Of a stretch of DNA of 64,000 bases, positions 43,614 through 56,206 are shown one piece after another. Every line of letters begins with the position of its first letter. The first letter of the stretch is position 1. Location: NCBI GenBank assembly GCA_027563935.2, contig CM050453.2, positions 10,992,001 through 11,056,000 on the forward strand. Direction: 5' to 3'. The notes below the pieces were generated by a model. That model made no database searches. It was given only the letters and a program-made list of their open reading frames with translations, and was not told the origin of the DNA. Source of the DNA: Costus lasius (Eukaryota; Streptophyta; Magnoliopsida; Zingiberales; Costaceae). Position numbers and translations under genes: made by a program.

Positions 43614-46600
43614 TGTCGGTGTATGTGCTCTTAAGACTAGTTGATGGTCTTACTTATGTACTATTTGACATTAATATCTTATATATCATTTTGGCATTGT
43701 CATTATTCTGTTATGTTTACATCTGCGAGTATGTACTTACATAATAATATCCCTAGAGACAGATTGTATCTGTGCTCAAACTTTGTCCCTAGTCAAGTAC
43801 CTGAGTGGATAAGGGATAGCTCTAGTACATGTGAGACTAGTATATGGGCTGATTAAGCACAAGGTGCTAACGCAGGCATATGGGTATATCAGTGGTAGAT
43901 ATACTGGACCGACCCACTATGAGGCTCTAACTTGGTGTCATGAGTTAACCTCACAAGTGACAGGAGATGCATTGATCCTTTGACTTGAGGTCATTGACTC
44001 TTCAATATGGTTAGGGATATGTTTTGATACAACCTAATATCTCACCGTAGTTGGGAGGTCATAACGGTTGTCATTGAGCATGTTACGACTCATATGAAAA
44101 GATCAATGGATAGATACACAAGATTTGCCCCTTCCTAAGGGAAGCTTGATATCCAGGGCCCCCCTATGGTTCTATGATTGAAAGTGTATGGCTATACCCA
44201 GGTGAGAACCTAATTTAGTCATGACCATGAGATTGGGTGAAAACAAGTGGTGACATACTTGTCCAATCGAATATCAGTTTGGCAAAGGGACTATAATGCA
44301 TTGGTACCTTGTTGCGATAATGAGGATGTCGATGTTGATATCCATTCCGAAGACTTAGGTAGCAGTGATGCACAGCTAGGTGCCACTCACTACTTGTGAT
44401 GACCTAAGTTCACTGCCAACATCAGAGGAACCTACAGGGTCGCACACCTTGATGCTCGATTTTTCGTATTGATCGGATAGCCTTCGGATCGAGTTATTTC
44501 ATAACTCGGATCTATTTGGGAGATTTTATCAGCGCCAATGGGCTTGATGAGATGGAAGAAGAGCCAAACTTCATTTTTGGTATATAGACCAAAATTAACC
44601 ATGATTAGCCTCATTTGACCTTGGGTTACATTGGATTGGATTCAATGGGTTGGCTAACATGCATAATGAAGTTTGGGCTAGGCCCATTACCCAATGGGGC
44701 TTTCTAATACGTTGTCAAGAAGAGTTAAATGGGCTAAAGGGTATAATGGGGAGAAATTCATGGCATAGGCGCATGAAGAGTCCTAGTTGGACTAGGATTG
44801 GTGCCTATGGCTTGATTGGTATCTTCCAAGTGATTGATTGAGATTGGATTCTGATTTAATAACTTGAGATACTAATTAGATTGTGATAGGCGCATAGGGG
44901 CTGATTCTTGACATAATAAGAGTCTTAATTGGATTAGGACTTGCGCCCATACCTCATTAGGAAAACTTTTATCATGCCTTGACTTGATCTTGGTGCATGG
45001 ATGAGAAGTTTACTTCATTAAGAAAGTGTTGGGCGCATATGGCATAGGCTTGCTTAGGCAAGGGCTAAGCGCATATAGAATTGAGGAATCAATCAAGATA
45101 ATTCATTGATTAAACACCTTAATCAATGCCCTAATCGCCAACACTTACCATACACCCTTAACCACCCTTTGCTCCTATAAAACAAGCCCTAGCCGAACCC
45201 CTTGATATACACAATCTCTTGGAGGCGTGGACATCAAGTGGGCGCAAGCTTTGGAGCTTTTCTTCCATCAAGGCCGAAACCTTCTTCCTCCTTCCCTTCC
45301 TTAGCGCAAGGTGCAAGAAGGCTTGGCTGCATCCTCTCTTCCTCTTCCTCCTTGGTGCAACCTTCCATGGTGGTGGCGCAAGTGGATTGGAGGACTCTCC
45401 CTTGGCGTGGATCTTCTTCCCGAGGCTAGCACGGGGCGTGGAAGAAGGGAACTCAAGCATCGGTTGTGTGTGAGACTATAGAGGGCGAACACTTGGGCGC
45501 CGACATCATCTTCTCCATCAATTGCTTTGAGGTACTATCTCTTACTCATAGGGCTGGCAATTCGTGTAAACGGGTCGTGTTCGTGTCGTGTCATACTTGA
45601 CCCGCGACCCGTTTATGCTCGACCCGAACACGACCCGTTTATACATACGGGTCAATATGGAAAACACGAACACGACCCACTTATTTAAACGGGTTACACG
45701 ACACGACACGATTAACACGTTTACTAAATAGGTCGTGTCGTATGACACAACATGACACGACACGATTAACACGTTTAATAAATAGGTCTATCATATGACA
45801 CAACACGATACGACACGATTAACACGTTTAATAAATAGGTCTGTCATATGACACGATACAACACGACACGATATGACACGATTAATAAAAATAACATATT
45901 TAATCAATATTTAAATTTTAACAACCTCAATACCTCATCATCAAATCGAATTAAAACTATAAAAGTTTAACAAATCATCAACACTATTACAAATCAAATG
46001 GAAACAATTGCATTGGTTGAATATATTTATCGGCAAAATATAATTACAATGTACCGCTACAGCCTACAGCTACAAAAAATAACAGCTAGATGGACCAATA
46101 CTAAATTTAGACCATAACTGAGTTTAGGGAACTGATTTCATTCATTAATACTGAGTTATACAAACAACACAAACTTCAAAAATATTGAAAGGCATTGCGC
46201 ATCCAAAAGCTTGCTTGCCTTCACTTACAAAGTGACAGAATACTTGAACTGAACAGGAGATCTGCACTCAACAATGCACGAGGAAGGCTGCAAATTGGGA
46301 TCTGCACTCAAGCAAAAACCTTCACAATTCCTCTGCAAATTGGGATCTGCACTCAAGAAAAAACCTTCACAAGCAAGGCACATCTGTAATAAAATATTAG
46401 AGAAGAATGCTAAGGAAACAATAAACCTTCACAAGCAAGGCACATCTGCTGTCTGATGCACAATCAAAATCAGAAGCTTGTCCTCTGCCGCATCCTAGTC
46501 AGTAAATAGTAGAATTATAGAAGCTTGTACATGCACCATCTTCTACAAAAATAATTATAAGCATGCTCAGTTAAGGGACAGCATACTAAGATTAAATAGA

Positions 46601-47344
46601 ATTATAGAGTACTTCAAGCAAGTTAGCTGTTAGCATAGCATCATTATTAACAGAGATTAAATAGCAATGAAAACAAAACTAGTTAATATTTAAACTAAAC
46701 GAGTACCTAATGCAGCATGGCTTCTTAGCCTTCTTAGTCTCTCAGCAGCAATACAAATAAATACATTGAACGAGCTTCAGGTCATTGTAGAAACTAGAAA
46801 CTAAGTAAATTAAACATAGATAAAAAAAATGCACAAGTTTTGCAATAGGAAGCAACACATCATTCAAAAAATGCAGCTGTACCACATCATTCAAAAACCT
46901 AAAAAAAAGTCAAAATCCACAATAAGTTCATCACATCCTCAATAATTCAATCCTCATACAACCACAATAAGTAAATTCATCACATCATTTCAGTGCATAA
47001 TACTAGAGAGGCAAAGTTTTATCACAATCTTGAAACCGTCATTGAAATCCTCAATCCTGCAAATGCTAAAGAGTATCATATAACTTCAATGCATAATACT
47101 AGAGAGGCAAAATTTTAAATTTTTAACCTTACATCAAAATATTCAAAAGAGTATCACATAACTTCTTAAGCTTTTGCCTCCTACTAGGCCCTACAAAAGA
47201 TAAAAAAATATAATCAGTAGATTATATTAATTATATAAAAAGTAGAGGTGTAAAATTTAAAATATAATCAATAGATCATGTTAATTGTGTAATAAAAAAG
47301 AATGGACCGAAAGATATTTAAACTATGAAAAGAATTATCTATAT

Positions 47345-47432
47345 CATTATCAGCATTACTATCCTCTACTGATATTATATTTTTATCCTTGCTACTAGTA
47401 CTAGGTTGTATATTTATTTGTGAATCATCCAT
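47345..47432 (-). pseudogene. Possible N-terminal remnant of a hAT transposase
   Basis: Reads MDDSQINIQPSTSSKDKNII and continues SVEDSNADNDID, a Ser/Asn/Asp-rich start like those before the BED zinc finger in plant hAT transposases. No BED finger or dimerisation region follows in this element. Weak on its own; the setting inside a hAT supports it. Confidence 0.35.
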
Positions 47433-48397
47433 CTGCATAAAAAAATTAGATATAAGTTATCAATCAACATAAACAACATACATTATACTCAATTTCAAGA
47501 GAACCGGATGCCACATAATCTGAAACCAAACCAAACATCTTATGTAGGAACATTAGGCCTGGCAGTATACTTATTATACTTTCTTACATGTAGCAAGAGT
47601 TCTTATACATTATAGTCAAATAATATAAATGAATAAAATATTCACACCATACATGAAAATTGAAACATGAAAAAAGTGAAAATAAACATTGTCAAAGATC
47701 TGCAAATGAGAAAGGGGCGGCAAGAAAGCCTCGTCAAGAATCTACACACTGCCGCTCGCATGGATGTTTGAAGGACAGCAGAGAGTTTCAAAAAATATTA
47801 GAGACACAAATTTTATTCAGAATAAAATAAAAAAAAGGAATATTACCTGCAAGAAGTCGAAGACTTTGCTTCGCCGTTATACACTGTTGCTGTACTGCTA
47901 TACTGCTACAAGCCTACAAGAAGAAGAGATAGAGAGTTTCAGAAACACGAGAGATACAGAATTGTCACTTGCAATTTGCAAATCATCAGGAACTCTGTAA
48001 GAGAAAAAAAGGAGTAAAAAGTCTCATCAAAATTGCTGACATGTTGCTAAAAAGAGAAGTAGAGTCTCAAAATCTGCCGAGAAAACTTTGTCGCTGTTGC
48101 AGTACTCTAAGAAAAAATTGTGCAAAAGAATCTTGGCTAAAATTCAAAAGAAGAGCAGAATCTGTAGGATGCAGATTTTTCTGAAAATAAACAGCTGAAG
48201 ATTGCTGGGAAAGAAAGCAAAAATTAAAAAAGTAAATAAATAAATAAAAATGAAATAATCTCTCGTCGGAAAATTTACAGAGGAAACCTGCTGTAGTGCT
48301 GATGCTGAAAAGATGGGAAAATAATCTCATATGCTAAACTTACAGATTTTAGACTGATGAGTAGTGCTGAAAAGATGTGGTGGCATATGCTGAAAAG

Positions 48398-48930
48398 ATG
48401 CAAATCGGCTTCAGGCGTCGGCGGAAATAGGAAAATATTAGGGTTTTAGGCGCTTCGGGCGTCGGCGGAAATGGGAAGGGAAAATAGAGCACCGGGTCGG
48501 GCCGTCGGGGGTAGCAACTAGCAAGATGCAAATCGGCTTCGGGCAAGGCAATCGGGCGTCGGCGGAAATGGGAAGGGGAAATAGAGCTCGGGGTCGGGCC
48601 GTCGGGGGTAGCAACTAGCAAGATGCAAATCTGGGAAGGGGAAATAGAGCTCGGGGTCGGGCCGTCGGGGGTAGCAACTAGCAAGATGCAAATCAGCTTC
48701 GGGCAAGGCAATCGGGCGTCGGCGGAAATGGGAAGGGGAAATAGAGCTCGGGGTCGCGCCGTCGGGGGTAGCAACTAGCAAGATGCAAATCGGCTTCGGG
48801 CAAGGCAATCGGGCGTCGGCGGAAATGGGAAGGGGAAATAGAACTCGGGGTCGCGCCGTCGGCCGGTCGGGGGTAGCAACTAGCAAGATGCAAATCGGCT
48901 TCGGGCAAGGCAATCGGGCGTCGGCGGAAG
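48398..48930. repeat. GC-rich tandem repeat inside the hAT element
   Basis: AGATGCAAATC recurs at 48524, 48621, 48684, 48781 and 48886. The units (97, 63, 97, 105 bp) contain GGCGTCGGCGGAAATGGGAA and GTCGGGGGTAGCAACTAGCA. Multi-frame open reading on the minus strand is a by-product. Confidence 0.88.
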
Positions 48931-49436
48931 CGGAGATGAGAAAATATTAGGGTTTTAGCTTTTAGGGCTTTAGACGTTTATTATTTTTAAATTTAGTTAT
49001 TAAAATTATTTATATATTATTAATATTATATAATATATATTATATATGGGTTAGGCGGGTCAACCCGCGACACGACACGACACGACACGACACGAATTGT
49101 AGCGTGTCATAAACGGGTCAACACGATAATGACACGAAACACGATTATGTGAAACCCAAACCCGCGAAAACTCGTGTCGTGTCGTGTCGTGTTGGCGGGT
49201 CGTATAATTTTTTGCCAGGCCTACTTACTCACCTTGTCGACCCCCTCGCTTGAATCGATCCATGGGGTTTTTGGGACTGGCCTGTTTCGGGGATTTGCTT
49301 CTGCTACATGTATCTGTGTATGTATGTCACATTTTAAAATCTCCGGGGTTTCCCAACACTGGTGTGGACCAAAATTTATGTTAAAAGATAGATAGAAAAA
49401 AATTAGGCTTATAGCTAGCATTGGGAGTTGGGCATA

Positions 49437-52400
49437 TGATAGCATTCCGCAAGTGCACGGAATTATCGAAGTAATAAAAAAATTATCATTCCCAACAAGG
49501 ACTACATAGTTAAGTACTGACTTCTCGACTTGTTTGAATCTAAGCAAACCAAGTATGTTATAGTGATGAACTTCTAAGTACGAACAATTCAAAAGCAGCT
49601 TTTAGAGGGTTCAAATTCTAAGAGAATCGGGATTTCTGGGTTTCACCACACTGACTATTGATAGGCCCCGCAAGTGTACGGTTTCTATCGAAGTAGTAAA
49701 AAGTATCGTCCTCAGGGAGCGAGGTGTCAAGTACCGACTTTTAGCATTATTGAAAGCTAGACGATCAAAATTAGGATTAAGAAAATGAACTAAACTAAGT
49801 CTAAATTATCGAATCTAAGAATCAACGACTAGAAGAAATTCACAGCTTTGGAAAAGCTTCGGGACTTTGGGTTTCACCACGTTGAATGATTTAAATGTAA
49901 AACCAAGAATGAATTAAATTTTAAAACGGATTACCTTCTCTCGAAGGGTAAACCGGTGTCTATCTAAGCTAATCCCCTACTCTCGTGGTTTATTAGCTTA
50001 GGGAAGACCCAATGGGCTCTATGACAATCGTTAACCCTCGAGTGATATTGAATGACTCTCGTAATTCATATCACAAGTCTAAGTTGGACAGTCGAGTGTT
50101 ACGATTCACCTCTCGGTACTTCTCGTAACACTTCACACATATAGAATATTTGGCTAAAACAAATATACGCAAGTAAGCACATCCAAAATAGATAAACAAA
50201 TTACTTAAAATTATCACTGAAATTCACATAAGAGTTTTACATTTGGAGAATTTGTTCAACGGGCTACGCCCGAGTCACGAAATAGGGTTTACTCTAAAGA
50301 ATACATCATTTTACACACGAAAACCCAAGAAATGAACTCGAAAGTGAGGAAAATTACCAATCAAGGGTAGGAGACGATGAATCTTCAGTCTTCTCTCGAA
50401 AACCCCAAAGAATCTGGTCGAATCAAGTGCCCAAATGAGTAAAGTCGCCCCTTTTCGCCCTAGTCGCGTTCCTCCAAGAAATCAAACTCCGTAACCACCC
50501 GATGTTCTCGATTTTATACTTCAATCAAAGCTTTGGGTGGTTAGGAAGGTAGATTGGGCGTTTCCCCCAATTTCCTGGCATCTGGAGCGTCAAATTTGAT
50601 GAAAAACAGATGAAGGGTCGCGATCTGCGGAAGCGATCACGGGCGTGATCGCTGTCACGGCTAGGCCGTGATGAGTCCTTAACCCTGCATCGAAGCCAGC
50701 ACAGCCGTGATGATCGACACGGGCATGCCGTGATGAGTCCGTAAAATCCAGAAATACTCGTCACACCCGTGATGCTGCCGGTGATGAACTCGGCTGATTT
50801 TCGGTGAAATTACCATCACGGCCAGGCCGTGATGAGGACGTTGACGGGTGAACACGCTTGTTCTCTGGGCTGTGACAAGTGCGTTGATGCATGGTGTAGG
50901 CGCCGAGTTGATCATGGCCGTGATGGTCATCACGACCAGGCCGTGATGAGCATCCATAACTCTAAAAATCTCCAAAAATTTCCTGTATGATGCTCACAAT
51001 GTCTTGAACCTTTCCATAACTTCAAATCTTCAAAATATTGTCAAAAATAGAGAGAAATAACCTGTATTTCACAAACAATCGAAAAATAGTGAAGATTCTG
51101 AACTTAATGGAAAAAGATGCAAAATAATAGCATATATGCAAGACTTAAGCCTTAAAAGAGGATATAAATAAGACTTTAAACCCGGTAAAAATAACATGCA
51201 TCAACTATTATGAATCTTATAAAGATTACTCAATCAATAGAAAATATCTATCATGAAAGGAACTTTTCCTAATGTACATATTACCTCCTCTCGGAGTGTA
51301 ATACGGTGTTTAATTAAGTAAACTCCCTACTCTCGTGATAGTTAACCTAACTAAACCCATTAAGTTCAATGAAAAGCTGTTAAATCCTTCAGACGAATCC
51401 AACCTACTCTCGTGATTGGATTCGAAGGTTCAACTGAAATAGATCGGACGTTGCGAATTCACCTCTCGGTCCTTCTCGCAACGTCTAAGATGCAATTATA
51501 CGTGGCCAAGGTATATCACGAAATAAACACAATCGCAGTCAAATCATGATAATAATTTCGTATAAAAACAGTATGAATAAAGATTAATTCATAAAAGTCA
51601 GCGGGCTAAGCCCTAAATCCTGAAACAATGATCTACTCACTCATGTTCTTAAGAAAATACATGTTTAAGTTATGAACAAGCATAGATCTAGTAGAAAAAT
51701 CGCAAGAATTCACTAAGACAACAATAAAAATCGCTTCCCCTCGATCTAGAGATGAAGATGAGTCAATCAATCGTCGCTTTTGGGTGAAATCTCGTCAGAA
51801 TTTTGCTCGGAAATCAACTTTCGCCCTTGTCAACACCGCCCTTGTGTTCGTCCGAAAAAGCTCTCCTTTTTCCTTGAAAAATCAGATATTTTATAGTTGG
51901 ACCGGTTTGGAACCCATCAAGGAACGGTTCTGCAAGGTTTGGTTCAAATCCAGCTCGAATCGGTGGAAAATCTAGTAAAAAACTCATTGGGCGGACGTTT
52001 TTACGGTCCGTAACGTGTTCACGGCCACGGCCGTGATTCTTTCTGTCAGTACAGCCTTTATGTCACAGAAACATTCATGGCCCGTAATGGATTTATGGCT
52101 TCACCCGTGAAAGTTTCTGTGCATATCTACACTTAGCCATTTTTTCGCCCATCGCTCGAATTGGAAATTACGACCAACCCAGAATTACAGCCTAGGCCGT
52201 AATTCTTGCGTTCTTCACTATTTCAACTCTAAATTCGATGTATAAGCTCGTGATCTCCTCAGGAATCATGCTTTCGCTTCAAAACTCGTGAAATCCTTCA
52301 TTTTTGTGTGATTTTACCTACATTTTCATAAAAACCAAGAAAAGTGAAGATTCTGTGCAAAGTGAAGTAAAAATACCAAAATAAGCACAAAATCATGTAA

Positions 52401-52459
52401 ATAAGCTCAAAACATGATCTAAAATATAGACAAAAATATGGTGTAAATGCAACGCATTA
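49437..52459 (-). repeat. 3' LTR of the Athila-type element, interrupted by a solo LTR
   Basis: Starts TGATAGCATTCCGC and ends AACGCATTA (CATCA in the other LTR). Net length about 1,473 bp after removing the nested solo LTR and its 5-bp duplication. The block 51976-52216 carries several ACGGCC...GGCCGT palindromes. Confidence 0.85.
49659..51203 (-). mobile_element. Athila-type solo LTR nested in the 3' LTR
   Basis: Starts TGATAGGCCCCGCAAG and ends AACATGCATCA (1545 bp), with exact ACTAT on both sides (49654-49658 and 51204-51208). It belongs to a related but different LTR family. It holds its own series of ATCACGGC...GCCGTGATGA palindromes at about 50650-50950. Confidence 0.9.
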
Positions 52460-53945
52460 AAATACCATAGACTTAGAATTTTGCTTGTCCTCAAGCAAAA
52501 TATCAATATGAATAAAGAATATAAAGATAAGGAATGCTCATCAGTTTTATCATTAATAAAGTCCTTAGTCTACATTTTAGGCAAGCAACTTTTTAGAACT
52601 TAGATCATTTGGGAGAAATCACAATAGGAACAAACTGTCAACAATTTACAATCCAAGAAAGATAAAATTCACAAGTCATGTTATAATGTTCATTAACACA
52701 TATCAAGAAATCAAATACTTTTTGGTTTAATAAATTTGTCTTGATCAATAGATAAAGCTTTATTTCAAGTCATTTGGTGAAACTATAAATAAGAGATTTT
52801 TAATGCAATTTGGTCCTTAAACTGTTATGTATCATAACTTTGTTTAAGGTATACTGCATAGCAGTATAATTTAACTCATGGTCTTAATCTTAAGTCAGAG
52901 GAATTTTCACCAAGCCTACAACTTTCTCTTTTCTCCATTTATTTTATTCAAACTTCAACTCATGTCTTCGGTACCACTGCCAATTTTTTGCAGTGCCAAG
53001 TAGAGGAGTCACACTTTTTTTTTCAATCAAATCTGGAGAAAGTTGGCCAGTGTCAACCCATAACCTTAGATTATGCTACCAGAGGAGTTGGAGCAAATCT
53101 CAAGTTAAATATATAAATCACCAAATTTCTATCCATAAAAATCACTATTAAACCAAAGGAGAATAAATTAAACTTAAAGTATAAGGATCATTATGCACAT
53201 GTTGTTTAAACATTCAATAATTCCTATGTAAACTTTATCAATACTAGAATTGATCTTACTCAACAATTTAAGTTCTCATGAAATCTCAAAAATTCTCTAA
53301 ATCATCAAATTAAATGCCTCAAATGCTTTCTAGGTTCAAAATCAAGGATAAAATAAATTTGATTAATCCTTAACAATCTTAAACATTCAGAACTCATATC
53401 TATAAAACTTTGAAGAAATAGCAAAACATGAAAATGGATACCCTAGACTTAATTTGATGCATATGTATAAACATTATTTCAATGAAAGATTTCAGAAAAA
53501 ATTTTGCAAGAGTTCCCTCTATATTATTAGCGAAACCCTGTACAGTTCTATCAAAAATATGAAATACAACTCAAAAAAATCCAAAAAAATATACCATATC
53601 AAAGATATTCAAGTTTTACATGGTAATCAACTTTCAAACATCAAATACCGTCAGGTTTCATCATTCAAATCACAGTTTACCGTACTCACAAAGATTTGCT
53701 TCGATTTTTTACAATTCTAGAGCAATTCACTGTATCATCCATAACTCTCTTGTTCATCATTTCTTTCCTTCATGAAATCTCTTCAAAATTTCTTACAATC
53801 AAAGCTTCTCAAAATTAAAACTCTATATTACAGAGTACTCCAAAGCAAAATTAAATCAAGATAAACTAAAAGAATAAAAATCAGAAATATGGGTTGCCTC
53901 CCAAATAGCGCTTATTTAAGGTCCTTAGCTTGACCAAAACAATGT
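52460..53945 (-). other. 3' untranslated part of the Athila-type element
   Basis: Lies between integrase stop and 3' LTR. No domain; resembles, on the opposite strand, the 3' segment of the Athila-like element at 33500-34979 (for example the phrase around GGTACCACTG near 52970). An envelope-like gene, present in some Athila elements, is not seen. Confidence 0.55.
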
Positions 53946-55153
53946 TTATAGGTCTCCTGATGGATTGGAGAGAATCAAATACACGTCTTCTTCAACTTGT
54001 TCCTCTTCAAAATAATGCTTCAAACGTTGCCCGTTCACTTTGAAACTTTCTTGTCCTTCTCTTGATATCTCCACTGTGCCATATGGGAATACTTTTTGAA
54101 CAGTATAAGGTCCCAACCAACGGCTCCTTAATTTCCCAGGAAATAGCCTAAGATGCGAGTTATATAGTAAAACTTTATCTCCTTCAAAAAATTCCTTCCT
54201 TGAAATCCGCTGATCATGCCACTTTTTAGCGCGTTCTTTGTATATGTGAGAACTCTCGTAAGCCGAATTCCTGATTTCATCTAATTCATTCAATTGAAAT
54301 TTCCTTTTCTCTTCAGTACTCTTTAGGTCATAGTTTAGCTTTTTCACTGCCCAGTAAGCCATGTGCTCAAGTTTCACAGGTAAATGACAAGATTTGCCAT
54401 AAACAATTTGGAACGAAGACATGCCCAAGGGAGTTTTGAAAGCCGTTCTATAAGCCCAAAGAGCATCATCAAGCTTCAGCGCCCAATCCTTCCTTGCTCC
54501 TGACATAGTCTTTTCAAGTATCCTCTCAATTTCTCGATTTGAAACCACAGCTTGCCCACTAGTCTGGGGGTGATACGGTGTAGCAATATTATGGTGTACT
54601 CCATATTTCCTTAACAATGACTCAAGCTTATTTTCAATGAAATGAGAACCTCCGTCACTGATCAGAACTCTAGGGACACCAAATATTGGAAAAATTGTCT
54701 TCTTAAATAACCTGGCTACAACACGTGAATCGTTAGTGGCCTCAGCAGTTGCTTCAACCCATTTATATACATAATCAACGCAAAGAAGGATATATTTCTT
54801 CCCACAGGACGTAGAGAATGGGCCCATAAAATCAATTCCCCAGACATCAAAAATTTCAACTTCCAAAATCCCATGTTGAGGAAGTTCGTCTTTTCTAGTG
54901 ATATTACCAGCTCGCTGGCATTTATCACAGGATTGGATAAATTTCCTAGCATCACGAAAAATTATTGGCCAATAGAATCCTGATTAGAGAATTTTGAATG
55001 TTGTCTTTGATGCACTGGCATGCCCTCCGTAAGGAGAAGAATAACAGTGGGAAAGAACATCATGAATTTCCTCTTCCGGCAAACACCTTCGAAATAAACT
55101 ATCTGCGCATCGACGATATAAATATGGCTCATCCCAGTAATATTACTTAACAT
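53946..55153 (-). pseudogene. Athila-type integrase
   Basis: The core frame 53946-54866 is open for 306 residues: [12 protein letters not shown] (first Asp), [10 protein letters not shown] (second Asp), [20 protein letters not shown], then the C-terminal [20 protein letters not shown] and [12 protein letters not shown]. Thirty-five residues after the second Asp, where the D-D-35-E Glu should be, there is Val. The N-terminal zinc part (54870-55153: CQRAGNI-like and CRKRKFMM) is in other frames. It would join element DNA to the host genome; this copy should be inactive. Confidence 0.9.
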
Positions 55154-55219
55154 CCGACTTGAATTTCTTTTTCCCTTAAAATGTCAGATCAGGTGGCATG
55201 ACATTGGACACAAAAAAGT

Positions 55220-55777
55220 TTACAATATCCGCATACCATATAGATATGCCTCTTGAAAAGAATCATTAATTTCCAAGTCATCCTCCGTGTTCTTCTCTTT
55301 GGTCAGTCTAGACAAGTGATCTACTACTAAATTTTCTGCACCTTTCTTGTCTTTTATCTCAAAATCAAATTCCTGTAAAAACAGTATCCATCTAATTAAT
55401 CTGGGCTTTGCATCCTTTTTACTCACCAAGTATTTGATCACCGAATGATCTGTAAAAACAACAACCTTAGAATTAATAATATAGGAGGGAAATTTGTTAA
55501 AAGCAAAAACTATGGCAAGAAGCTCATTTTCGGTTGTTGCATAATTTATTTGCACCCCGTCTAAAGTCTTGCTCGCATAATAGACGGCATGGAGTTTGTT
55601 ATCCTTTTGCTGTCCCAACACCGCGCCCACTGCTTGGTCACTCGCATCGCACATCATCTCATAAGGGAGAGACCAGTCTGGTGGCTGCATGATGGGTGCA
55701 AAGATGAGAGCCTTCTTCAATTTTTTAAATGCTTCAGTACAGTCCCTATCAAAATGAAAATCAACATCCTTAGTCAA
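55220..55777 (-). pseudogene. Athila-type RNase H domain
   Basis: Open 185 residues: [85 protein letters not shown]. The catalytic carboxylates of the first three motifs are present. It is separated from RT by a stop (about 55793) and from integrase by a frame break. Confidence 0.9.
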
Positions 55778-55801
55778 TAAATTTGTAGAGGCCTAGCAAT
55801 T

Positions 55802-56206
55802 TTAGAAAAAATCTTTAATAAATCGATGATAAAACCCAGCGTGTCCCAGAAAACTTTGAATTCCTCTGACTGATGTGGGTTGAATTAACTTCTCAATAAC
55901 TTCAATCTTGGCCTTATCCACCTCAATGTCTCTTTGTGAGATACGATGTCCGAGAACAATTCCCTCTTGAACCATAAAATGGGATTTCTCCCAATTAAGA
56001 ACTAGGTTCACCTCCTCGCACCTCTGCAAGACACGCGACAAATTAGATAAACAATCATCGAAAGAAGATCCATACACTGAAAAGTCATCCATAAAAACAT
56101 CCATAATATTTTCATGAGGTCAGAAAAAATGGCCATCATGCATCTTTGAATGGTGGCCGGCGCATTGCATAGTCCAAAAGGCATGCGCCTGTATGCGCCT
56201 GTATGC
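55802..56206 (-). pseudogene. Athila-type reverse transcriptase, C-terminal half
   Basis: RRMPFGLCNAPATIQRCMMA, then after a frame change VFMDDFSVYGSSFDDCL (catalytic Asp-Asp) and GIQSFLGHAGFYHRFIKDF. Everything upstream of the PFGLCNAP motif is missing. The break falls directly on the truncated 5' LTR, with a 10-base CGCCTGTATG repeated twice at the join. Confidence 0.9.

Larger units (their letters stand above)
45549..49223. mobile_element. hAT element, 3.7 kb, probably non-autonomous
   Basis: Ends are TAGGGCTGGCAA and TTGCCAGGCCTA. The 8-bp CTTACTCA is exact on both sides (45541-45548 and 49224-49231). Subterminal regions are packed with ACGACACGACACG and CGGGTCGTGTC words in opposite orientations. 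Only a small transposase-like remnant remains inside. Confidence 0.92.
43614..49358 (+). mobile_element. Copia-like solo LTR, split by a hAT element
   Basis: Starts TGTCGGTGTATGTGC and ends TTTCCCAACA, with exact CTGGT at 43609-43613 and 49359-49363. Without the inserted hAT it is about 2,062 bp. No internal region or PBS. It is related to the solo LTR at 25863 (shared TATGGCTATACCCAGGTGA near 44190). Open frames at 45158-45492 lie in the LTR and carry no domain. Confidence 0.88.

Noticed and set aside
45202..45473. Open frames on both strands near a possible gene start
   Set aside because: Inside the solo LTR at 43614-49358.
48349..48913. Overlapping Pro/Leu-rich open frames, minus strand
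   Set aside because: Generated by the GC-rich tandem repeat in the hAT element.
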